Source: Pleurotus ostreatus/Saccharomyces cerevisiae fusant (taxonomy: Eukaryota; Opisthokonta). Taken from it: DNA of 38,440 nt. The stretch lies in contig JAMQCK010000209.1 of assembly GCA_024196135.1 (NCBI GenBank), positions 1-38,440 on the forward strand, written 5' to 3'. Shown piece after piece: positions 23,954-33,536 of this stretch. The position numbers and the translations under genes are program-made. The notes below the pieces were generated by a model. That model made no database searches, had not been told where the DNA came from, and saw only the letters and a program-made list of their open reading frames with translations. Position 1 is the stretch's first letter. Each line of letters begins with the position of its first letter.

Positions 23954-24706
23954 CCTGCTGCTGTGGTTTACTTAGCGGACATTGGCTGCTGTTGACGGCG
24001 CCCTGTGTATTCGTGTATGTGACACCTTTCCCCTCCATCTCATTATATATTGTCGGGACACCGGGATGTCTGTCTTTTTGATTGTGTATTGATTCGACCT
24101 CATAAGCGTGTATGTTTTCCATAATGCCAGGACCTATGACTGATTGCAATGCCTATTATGCCTTTTTAGCGTAGAGCTTGAGCCTTGAGACTGTAGGGTG
24201 TGCTTGAGCTGCTTAGTCGTCTGCTGGAGGAGCTTGAGCGAAGCTCTGCGGCCGTGCGTTGTCATCGTGGTGATGGAGTCGGATGAACACTTTCAACAAC
24301 CTCCCAAGCCAAACCGGCTCCCGTTGCCATGCATACACCCAGATCATTTATGATGACCTACAAGAAGAATATTTTCTTCTCATCATCCACCACCTCTTTC
24401 TCCTTCCACCTCCTTCACGCGTTCTCCAGCCTCACATCGTTGACGATTTTGTGGCCGAAGTTCAACCGTGTGAAGCAAGCACAGGCACCGAGGCTTAAAA
24501 CCGGTGATTGCCGGGAGTACAGCCACATCGCGTGGTAGACGCCCGCTCCGCAATCCTGACGTTTTCTCCCTTGTCTTCCACCTTTTTCCTTTCTTCTCCG
24601 CGAAATCTCACTTTTTGGATACTTGATACGCATCTATCTGCTTCTACTCTCGACCCCCTGAAGAGGGACGATACTTTCCAACTCGAGGTGCTAGACGCCC
24701 CATACA
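23954..24706. other. Intergenic and probable pyrimidine-rich 5' leader of the membrane protein gene
   Basis: No gene is supported. 24545-24640 is strongly pyrimidine-rich, typical of a fungal 5' leader. The block at 24445-24470 resembles one upstream of PAN3 (26976-26999). Confidence 0.5.
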
Positions 24707-26629
24707 ATGATCCATCTACCGAGGCAGACTTCAGCGGGGGACGATGCTACGGCGACGGGCACGGATGCGGCGGGAACGTCGGACGCGACGGGTACGGATA
24801 CTGGAGAGGGCTCGCGGACCACTGGTACTGTAGACGGGACTACGGTGAGTGCTGGAGATTCTTCCCCCTCCGGCCGCCTTGCTCACAGGCGCTGGGCAGG
24901 ATGGTACCTCTGATAACAACGATGCGACGTCGGGAAACGATAATACGGATACGAATACGTCGCAGCAAAACGATCAACAGGATACCACAGCCCAGGACGA
25001 TAGTACGACGGCGACGGAGGATCCGACAACCACTACAGAGTGCGTTTCGGCTCATGGCGTGCATGCATGCCTCAGTGCAGTATACTCATCCTCGGCTTAG
25101 CTCCCCTACCTCCACCCCAACGCCGACAGAGACGTCGACGAATACCAATACCGAGACCACGGAGACGCAGACCGAGACCGAGACCGCGACCACCGCGACA
25201 GAGACCGAAACGTCGACGGACTCAGAGTCTACCTCGTCAACTACCGATCGTACTACCTCGTCGGATTCGGAGACTACAGAAACGCAGACACAAACCCGGA
25301 CTACTTCATCGGATACGTCAACGTCCGAGGGTACGAGTACGCGGACCCAAACGACGAGTAGTCAACAGACCACAACCGCCACCTCCGATGTCACGACCAC
25401 TGCCGAGTCCATCACGTCCTACTCGACCGTAGTGACCTCGATCGACGGAAAGCTCACTACCGTACGTCACTTCCTCTTCCCCTAGTCCTTCTCTCCAGTT
25501 CCTAAGAATCTTCCAGTATACCACCCCCATCAGCACTACCCTTTCCTCCGCCACACCACTATCCTCCGGCCAGCGAACTGGCATTATCGCAGGCGCTACC
25601 GCCGGAGGCATCGTCCTCATCCTCATCATTCTTGGCGCAATCTTTGTCTACCGCCACCGCAAGCGCCGTATGGCGGGCTTCTTTGAAAACCTCATGCGCA
25701 GGCGGCGCGAGGGCAAGGGCGCAGGTGGTGTGGGGCTACTAGACGATGAGTTCGACGACGACGATAGGGTGGTGATGGGCCAGTATCGGGACCATCCGCA
25801 GAGCCATCCGTATATCCCGCCTGCGACGTACGTTCCGGGGGCGCCGCAGCCTGGTGCGACCCGAGGGATGCCGCCTGCAGGTGCTACGGCGGCAGCGGCG
25901 GTGGGAGGTGCAGCAGCGGTAGGAGGTGCAGCAGCAGCAGCTGGCAGCAGTGCCTCGAGGTCAGGCTCACCACGAGCGAGCGTCAGCGGTCCAAGGTATA
26001 ACATGGCCGCTGCCGCAGGCTCAACACCTTCCGTCCTCCCAACGCGCGTCGCGTCCGACTCGGGGTCCATCTTCCACGAAGAGGGTGTGTGGCCGCCTCC
26101 AGGCGCGAACGGTACGCGCTTCGTCGACCCACTGGCAACAGGCGGCGCGCTCGGGAACATTGTCGACGACGTTATGGGCCCAAGAGAAGGCGACCGGCCA
26201 CGAGGCGGAGGTATAGACTCCCCCGAATCACCGCGCAGTCCGTCCTCGTCTTTCGTTGGTGGTAGCCCCCCAAACGACGGTGCGAGTAGCATCTACAGCG
26301 CCGCGGATAGCCCGCGCAGGAAGCCAAGTGACGCTAACAGCGCGCGCGGTCTACCCAAGAAGTCGCCTACGCCCTCTATGTATCTCGACCCCTTCCGCGA
26401 CTCGCCGGGCTCTGCGAGCGTGTTCTACCCTATGCCGCCGGTACCGCCGCTGAACTCGTCGGAGATGTCGGTAGCGAGCACGGGGAGCGGGCAGAGCGCG
26501 ATGGCGACGACGTCGTATCTGCCGAAGGACGCATACTCCAGTGATAGGTCTTCGTCGCCGACTGCTTCGCTGCCGCCTGGTGCGAAGGCGCCTGTGAAGC
26601 CGAGCCCGCTGGGGATGGATGGGCGCTGA
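24707..26629 (+). CDS. Thr/Ser-rich single-pass membrane protein with long cytoplasmic tail (Mid2/SKG6-like layout)
   Basis: Four exons: 24707-24844, 24900-25039, 25101-25461, 25517-26629; 583 residues. Residues 1-215 are almost only Thr, Ser, Asp, Glu and Gln (for example TPTPTETSTNTNTETTE), like an O-glycosylated outer stalk. A membrane segment follows in IIAGATAGGIVLILIILGAI, then a basic stop-transfer (YRHRKRR) and a long disordered tail with Ala, Pro, Gly and Ser runs and DDEFDDDD near its start. The layout is that of fungal cell-wall stress sensors and bud-site proteins, but no specific domain is recognised. The chosen ATG is the first after in-frame stops and has no signal peptide. An upstream exon encoding one was sought and not found, so the N-terminus is the weakest part of the model. 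Confidence 0.75.
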
Positions 26630-27105
26630 CCTCTGTCTGACCTTTGCCTCCACCGTCTCTTCCTTGAGGACCTCGCACGCTGGATGACATTCCCCACCAT
26701 ATACGCTGACTGCCTCATCGCTCATGTATATACTTACCCTGGACAAGGATGGGTAGGAGGGACCTGTTGGATGTACAAAGGACCTATGGATGTAGGTTTA
26801 CATTCTGGACTTCATCTAGTTTCGACCAAGTCGTCGGGCGTCCCCTCTTTTTTACGGACATGATTTTTCTTATGTTTCTACTTACTTTGTACTATACTCA
26901 TCCATCCTGCCTTGCAGTCATAGCGCTTTCCTTGTAATGCACATTGCTAGATTCTAATGCGAACATGTTAGCATCGATTTGTGGCGAAGTTCGACCGTGG
27001 AAAGTTGAAATTCTGATACTTCCTGCTGGATTGGGAGAACAATACACTTGTCCCGGTCCTCCATTGGACCGTCCATCTGGCGCTCGTTTTCTTCTCCTTC
27101 CTGCC
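26630..27105. other. Intergenic region and PAN3 leader
   Basis: No gene is supported. It contains the block GATTTGTGGCGAAGTTCGACC (from 26976) and the leader pair TGGGAGAACAATAC (27032-27045) plus TCCTCCATTG (27057-27066). The same pair occurs upstream of the transferase at 6603-6631. Confidence 0.5.
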
Positions 27106-30028
27106 ATGGAATACTTTGCAAAGCCGCAGGCCTCGTCGGCGGTCAAGATTGTGAAGCCTGAGGGCGGGGATGTGCAGCTGCCGCCGTTTACGAAGCCACC
27201 GAAGAAGGGTGCGTCAAACGCGGTATACGGCCATGGCAACAGCTCACGCGTGCAGATCTCTCCCAACGCCATTGCAAGAACGTCCACATCTATGGCCAGT
27301 GCAAGTTTGAGGGCCAGGGCTGCCCGTACTACCACCCGCCCGTAAGCCATCAACATGTTCCCCTCCCGCCGCACTGACACCCGCGCAGACGGAGTCCGAT
27401 GCGTGCGTCTGCGAGCTTTGCCGGTCCTGAACCCTTGCCCTGACCGCCCACTCCCTCTCAAGGCCGCGCGCAGAGTCCCCGATCGGCACGTCGCTCTCCG
27501 CGCAGGCCATCAACGCGCCCGTCTTCGTCCCCAAGTCGTCCTCCACCTCCACGGTGTCCCCGACGCTGTCAAACGCAGAGGCCGCCCAGTCGCAGCCCAC
27601 CCAGTATGCGCCCCCCGCATCGTACGCGATCTCCAGCGGCACACGTCCCATCAGCGCTGATGTCTTGCCTTTCGCAGCCCTTACGCTCATTCGCAGCACG
27701 ACTATCCAGCCCACGAACCGTATGACAGCGACGCGTACAATCAAGGCCTTGAGTCCCTCGAGTCGCGCATGGCCGATGTGTGTAGTGTAATTCACTTCAT
27801 AGCATGGTACTAACGTGCAGCAGCTCGACCTCGAAGGCGACTATTCTGGCTACGGAACAGAGTATGATGGCGCTATGGACGCCTCTTTCTACTCTACAGC
27901 ACCCGTCTTCGTCCGTCAGCCTGTACGTCCTTCCATCCCGATCATGCAGAATCTCTTCGTTGCTAACCGCCATGCAGCTAAATTATCATCTCTACACGCC
28001 CGTGGCGTCTACCCGCCCCCCTAAAGGGCCCCCAAACCACTTCATACCCCCTTCTCCAGAACTTCGGGAGCGTCTCACGCAACAGAGCGAGACCGTGCGC
28101 GGCATCGCCCCCGCGGGGCTCAACATACCCGAAGAGATGTCCGGCTATCATACCCTTGTTCCACTGGACAGCCCAAGCACCCCCAACGAACGACGGCGGT
28201 TCGGCAATTGGTTCTCCAGTGTGTATCGTGCGATCAATTCTGTAGATGGTCTACCTTATGCTCTTCGCCGCGTTGAGAGTGAGTAACGTTCTCCTTCCTT
28301 GATCAGGCAGATACTGACCAGAAGTCCAGATTTTCGCCTGATCAATCAAACGGCCTTCCAGCCCATAGACGTTTGGTCCAACATCCATCACCCGGGCATC
28401 GTACACGTTCATGAGGCGTTTACTACACGCGCATTCAACGACAATTGTGAGTATATTGCCCAACGTATCCCCTAAACATGCCATACAATTTCGATCCTCC
28501 ACCAATTGCTAACCGACCTGATCAAGCCCTTGTCGTCGCCTACACCTATCATCCCAACGCGCAGACGCTCTACGACATGCACTTCAAGAACCGCAATCAG
28601 CAGCAGTACGGCTCGACCTCGCGCTTTCAGCCTGCGCAGGTGCAAACCTTGATTCCCGAACGCACGATATGGTCGTACATCGTGCAGATTGCGTCCGCGG
28701 TGAAGAAGGTGCACGATCTCGGGCAGGCGGTGCGCATGATCGACATCAGCAAGATTTTGGTCACGTCGCAGAATCGGTGCGTACATATATATTTTCGGGG
28801 GCTATCGTGTTCTTCATTCACTCCTGTCTTGTACATCTACCTCCGTATTGACCTATCCCTTCAGCGTCCGCATCGGTTCCTGCGGCATCATCGACATCCT
28901 CATGCACGAGACGCCGCAGGACATGACTATACTGCAGCAGGAGGATCTGCATATGTTCGGCCGCCTCGTCTTCGCTCTGTGCACGCTCAATCCGTCCGGC
29001 GCGAGCAGCGGCAACTTCTCGAAGAGTCTAGAGCTCATGGGCAGAAACTATAGCGCGGACATGAAGAACGTCGCCTTGTACTTGATCAGCAAGAGCGGAC
29101 CGCATCGGGTGAGCGTGCGTTGGTCTCTTTGTCTTTCTTGACTACTTCCGCTTCTTTCCGACCCCTTTTTCCCTGGTTGCCCTCCGATGAATCGTCAAAT
29201 CCCCATTATTTCGATGTTTGCAAGTGTCACAGCTGACGGTGCCGTTCGTAGACCATCGGCCAGCTTTTCGACATCATCAACAGCAAGGTGGTCGCGGAGA
29301 TGGACGACGCGCTCATCGCGACCGACACGCTCGAGCACGAGCTGCGTGGCGAGCTGGAGAACGCGCGCCTGGTGCGCCTGATGGCAATGTTTGGGTTCAT
29401 CACCGAGCGGCCTGAGTGCGTTCTTTTTGCCTGTTTCTGTTGCGGGTGCTAATGAAATCACCCTTTTGCCCTTCTGCCTCTTGCTTGTTTCTCTTCCTTT
29501 CACCCGCCTCGCCCATCCCCACGCACACTGCCTCCACTCAACCCCAGATTTGCGCGCGACCCGCGCTGGTCGGAGACTGGCGACCGGTACATCATCAAGC
29601 TTTTCCGCGACTACGTCTTCCACCAGGTTGACGAGCACGGAAACCCGGTCATCAGCATGTCACACGTCTTGACGTGCATGAACAAGGTGCGTTGCCTTCG
29701 TGTTCGAGGGTGCAGACGTCGTTTTTCACCGGCGTATGTGACCCTTCCATTGCCAGCCTCTTGCTCACCAGATCTGCAGCTGGACGCCGGAGCAGATGAG
29801 CGCGTAATGCTGGTCGCGCGGGACGAGCAGAGCTGCCTGGTCGTCACGTACAAGGAGATCAAGCAATGCATGGAGTCGGCCTTTGGGTGAGTGTTCATTT
29901 CGACTTCCTTTGGCAGTATAGATCTCGTCATCATTCCTCCCTAACCCTGAGTCCTGAACAGTCCGCTGACGCTGCTCCGCAGGGAATTGATGTATGCGAA
30001 CTCATCCACGGGCACTTTCAGAAAATGA
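27106..30028 (+). CDS. PAN3: PAN2-PAN3 deadenylation complex subunit PAN3
   Basis: Fourteen exons: 27106-27208, 27256-27341, 27389-27402, 27463-27621, 27678-27777, 27821-27922, 27978-28278, 28330-28446, 28527-28776, 28865-29108, 29252-29415, 29548-29686, 29780-29886, 29962-30028; 650 residues. The N-terminal CCCH zinc finger is visible ([22 protein letters not shown]). A disordered linker with PVFVPKSSS follows, then the pseudokinase domain ([49 protein letters not shown]). The coiled coil and knob end with [30 protein letters not shown] and [21 protein letters not shown]3 recruits the PAN2 nuclease to poly(A)-binding-protein-coated tails in cytoplasmic mRNA decay. Exon 3 is 14 nt. The intron before 27678 was chosen because it restores PYAHSQHDY and has a CTGAT branch site. 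The last acceptor (29961) gives [10 protein letters not shown]. Confidence 0.95.
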
Positions 30029-30454
30029 GTCGAATTCGTAAAAAGACATGAAAAATATATGAAAATGCTATGCCTCCTGATTTGTTAGGCCGTGTCGTGG
30101 GTGTACTGTATGCTGCATTCGGGTGACCACCTACTTTAATATTCGTGGCGCTGCAAGGTAGGACTATGCCGACTCCTGACACATTTTGCAGTATTCTTTC
30201 AACACCTCATTGATGCCTGCACTGGTCCTTTGAAGTACGGACTACTGCCTCGATGACGTTCAGGTTCCCGTGCGAGTAAGTGTTCTGAGGCATCCATCGC
30301 ATCGGTGCTGATTTATACGGGTAACTGCAGATAGAAAGCACGTTGCTTCCCATCACGACTCCGTCCTAATTTCCACCTTCAACCAATGCTGCTTCGACGA
30401 GTCCAAGTCGGTTGCCAGAGTAAGTACAAACTTCCTATCTAACACTATATGTAA

Positions 30455-31117
30455 TCATTTCCATGCACTCAAAGTCCTCTGAGAAGAGGATATAGGTTCC
30501 AAAGATTGGCGCCATTGTCAGCAGGAAGCAGCACGCCCGTGCCAATGTGTACACATTCGCCGAGCGCCTGAAAGCGCACAGCTACTAGTACTAGGACACA
30601 TCAGAAACGAGCGTGCCGCATCCCACCAACGCCAAAGAAGATACGCCACCTCCGTTACCTGCCTGGAAGACAGGAAACATCGCTAGCAGCGCATTTCTAG
30701 GGCTGCGGGCGAGCACATAGCACCTCCGCCGCCCCCCAATTTCCTAGGAAAAAGGCCAGGCGGCATCACCGGCACTATGGCTCCCCCGCGGTGATGCAGA
30801 CCCACCCGCCGCGTCCATTGTCGAGACATGGTGATGCCACTGCACAGCAGCAGCATCGACTCTTCAATGTCGGCGACGAGCCCAACAACGGTGGCTCTCG
30901 CAGCCTCTGGCTCGACTGCCGATGCGACAGCTTTGGCAGAGACCGCAGTGGCGACCCGCCCACACAACGCATCCGCCCATTGTGCGTCTGTCGCAGTGCC
31001 TGTCGCCAAACCCGCCAGCAGCCAATGAAAGTGGCGTGCTTGACGCTTCTGGCAGGAGACGCTTCGGTCCGACTAACTGCAAAGCATGGTTGGTTGGGTG
31101 CTGCATCTGACGCTGAT
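30455..31117 (-). repeat. Unknown repeat unit, right copy 2
   Basis: Read on the minus strand from the head near 31115 (GCAGCACCCAACCAACC) to the tail near 30455 (CCAATCTTTGGAACCTA). It aligns with left copy 1 (12955-13602) over its whole length. One frame (31009 down to 30683) stays open for 108 codons, but three of the four copies have a stop at the position where this copy reads TCG. Coding potential is therefore doubtful. Confidence 0.7.
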
Positions 31118-31785
31118 AATGTGAGTCTATCCCGGTATATCCTTCGAAAAGGATCGACCAGGTTTTCAAAAACTTCGTCATCGTCGACAAAGCATGCCGC
31201 AGCAGTGCAAGCGTGTGCACGTTCACTAAGCGCCCAACGACGCGTCAGCTACTAGGCCACGGTTGCGATTGCTGCGCCATGCTCTGCCGACGCCACAGAT
31301 GTGAGCCGCCTTCGTCGCTCACCCGAAGATGAGCAACATCAACGGTTCACATCTGTGGCCGCGAATAAGAGCGCGACTCCTTCGCTCCCGAGCCCACCCC
31401 TAAGAAGAACGGGAGCCTCAGCGGCGTCGCGCGCCCATTCGCGGAGGACACAAACCCACCCGCCGCTTCCATATCAGCGTCAAGGGTAATGTCGATACGA
31501 GGTATCGAAGGCACTCCACAGGAACGCCTCAACTTCCACGACGGGCCCGACAACATAGATCTCGCCGCCGTTGGGTATTGGCCGCCTAACCGGCAGCCTC
31601 AGCAACGGCGGCAGTGGCGATCTACTCACAGTCAACGCCATTCCAATATTGCCTGTCATGTGGGGGGAAACTGCCTAAGCAAGTTTCTCAGCGAAGGCAC
31701 GCAGCAAGCCGCGCGCCAACGCCTGGAGGCTCTGGTCTCTAGGAGTGATCGTACCGGGTCAGTTGGGTGCTGTGTCCTGACGATA
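31118..31785 (-). repeat. Unknown repeat unit, right copy 1 (next to paralog R promoter)
   Basis: Read on the minus strand from the head near 31782 (CACAGCACCCAACTGACC). It matches left copy 2 closely from the head to about 31440, including the 115-bp near-identical block 31455-31569. The remainder to 31118 corresponds more loosely to the tail of left copy 1. A 53-codon frame (ATG GCG TTG ACT GTG ... CAT TAC CCT TGA) spans the conserved block here. The left copy has a one-base insertion that breaks its start. Confidence 0.7.
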
Positions 31786-31825
31786 TGATGGGGGGATGAA
31801 GAAAGCGGCAGTTCGCACAAGGCAA

Positions 31826-31835
31826 CCCTTATATA
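31826..31835 (-). promoter_or_regulatory. TATA box heading the right repeat array
   Basis: TATATAAGGG on the minus strand, about 50 bp before the repeat head, matching the TATA box of the left array (12914-12920) in position and in the following GGG. Confidence 0.5.
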
Positions 31836-32251
31836 CATCGTGTCATGTGACGCACCGGTCCTGGCATCGATGATCATCAGCTTCGTTGCGCCTCATGCTG
31901 CACACGTTGTTTTTGACCTTCACAGCTTGTTCATAGCCAAGATCACAGCCTGGCTTCCGCGCCTAGGCCATCGATCTCATGTATGTGCCAGAAGCCTCCC
32001 ATATCACTGTTTTTCGCCATCATAGCCAATGCCACAGTGATTGCCACAGGCACTCGTCTCTCATCGTTGCAGCGTCTTTTCTGAGTCGCGAACATACATC
32101 ATTGTCCTCCCCAAGGTCTGTCATGCTTCTAGAAACGCATGCTCAGGTCACAAAAGAAGCACAGCTTGATTTCAGAACAATGAAAGCATGGCGGCCGACC
32201 GACACATTGAGGCCTGGGTACTTTATGACCTTGAGTCATCCCCACTGTGCA

Positions 32252-32259
32252 TATAAAAG
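32252..32259 (+). promoter_or_regulatory. TATA box of paralog R
   Basis: TATAAAAG 60-67 bp upstream of the ATG at 32319, identical to the TATA box of paralog L. TTTATGACC lies 21 nt upstream of it (32222-32230). Confidence 0.7.
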
Positions 32260-32318
32260 CCAGTTGGGCGTTATTACAGCTAGGTCTCACAGTACTGCAA
32301 GTTGAACGCGAACTCAGG

Positions 32319-33313
32319 ATGGTCAAACAACTTACTAACAAGCAACGCGCAGTCAGCGGAGATCCTGCTCGTCGGTACGTCAAGCGCCATCGCCTATATG
32401 GCCCATGCCACACTGACGTGCTATCAGCAAACGCCGTTCCTCGAGTTCAGTCATCTCCATATCCTCGGATAGTGAACATGACCCACAGGACGAAGAAGGT
32501 ATAGTTCCATATCCTCCTCCCGAACTCCGATGTTCATTATCGTTCTTAGCCTCAAGTTCTTCGGTGCCGAAGTTGAAACGCCCTGCTCGTCCCACCCGTA
32601 TTTTGCTGTCGTGCTCCTCCGTCCCAGCCCTAATGACGCTGGTCGAGGAAACAAGCGCGCTTCCGGACTTGCCGACGTACGATATCGAGGCTGATGATGC
32701 TGAGTACGTTGACATGCAGCCGAGTGATATCGCCCGAAGGGTCTTACGAGCCAACCGCCTTCGGTCTCTCACTCTGCGCGGCGACAATGCCCAGGTGAAG
32801 AAACGACGGCAGCTTGCAGCGGTGCTCGGGATCATGCGGGCCGTGCACTTGCAGATCTTCAAGTACTTTCGGAAGGGAAAATCCTGCGTCTATCTCGAGC
32901 GGAAGGCCTTCGAGTTCCTGATGCGCGGTACAGAGGAAGCAAATCTCTGGCAAGTCTCTCTGGACACGCAGTTTGCTTCCAAAGACGCGCTGAAGACGTA
33001 CTTGACGTCTACTTCGGCCGCTCATCTGGAGGTACTGCGCATCAGAACAACCACGGATGTACAAAGCTGCGTCTTCGAAGCCCTCACCACGGGATATCGC
33101 CTGGCCGGATTGTGCACGCTTACTCTGCGTATAAAGCAGCTCAGGCTGAACGAACTTCTTGATGCCCTCGAAGCGCGCTACCGGGACCTTGGCAAACGCG
33201 ACCGACTTTGTACCGTCGAGGTATCTGTCCCATTGTCGGCCGCGACTACGGAACGTGCCGACCGTCTTGGTATGAGCTTCGACCATGTGCCCTTCCGCGA
33301 GACGAAGGACTGA
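32319..33313 (+). CDS. Uncharacterised protein, paralog R of an inverted duplicated pair
   Basis: Three exons: 32319-32374, 32428-32498, 32550-33313; 296 residues. It starts MVKQLTNKQRAVSGDPARRK, against MVSKSTNKQRAVLGDPSRR in paralog L. A Ser-rich and acidic stretch follows (SSSSVISISSDSEHDPQDEE), then the body from LPTYDIEADD. The Leu-rich strands match those of paralog L in order (RLRSLTLRGDN, FEFLMRGT, LKTYLTSTSAAHLEVLRIRT, LCTLTLRIKQ). No known catalytic motif is seen. First-exon length (56 nt) and intron phases (2, then 1) are the same in both genes. The SVISISSDSE segment loosely resembles a SUMO-interaction motif, but this is speculative. Its 3' end is convergent with the P450 gene across 223 bp. 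Confidence 0.8.
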
Positions 33314-33536
33314 ATGCCAGCCCTGTATATTGTTATATGCCACAGACGAATACACCCTTATGCCTGACGCAACTCCCTACTGCTATGGTTACTACTGAAG
33401 TAATGGGCCCGACGTTATTTTTCCCAGACTCTTCCTTAAATACCATGTTTTCATCGTTGCTCGTCGACGCTGCCGATGAGACGTGCGGCCACATCGTTGC
33501 GAGGCCGAAGCGCATATGAGAAAGGAGTGGGATGTC

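Larger units (their letters stand above)
30029..32318. other. Intergenic: right repeat array and paralog R promoter
   Basis: No intact protein gene is supported. 30029-30454 holds the PAN3 3' flank. 30455-31785 holds two repeat units in minus orientation. 31786-32318 is the divergent spacer with TATA boxes facing outward at both ends. A hairpin with 15-bp arms (31293-31307 and 31344-31358) lies inside the array. Confidence 0.6.

Noticed and set aside
25648..26292. 214-codon minus-strand frame antisense to the membrane protein tail
   Set aside because: Low-complexity shadow of an Ala/Gly/Pro-rich coding stretch.
27661..27696. Alternative 36-nt PAN3 intron (GT at 27661)
   Set aside because: Shorter than other introns here; the 27622-27677 intron gives 56 nt, a branch site and keeps PYAHSQHDY.
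30683..31009. 108-codon frame in the right repeat unit as a real gene
   Set aside because: The same frame is broken by stops or frameshifts in the other three copies, so coding status is not supported.
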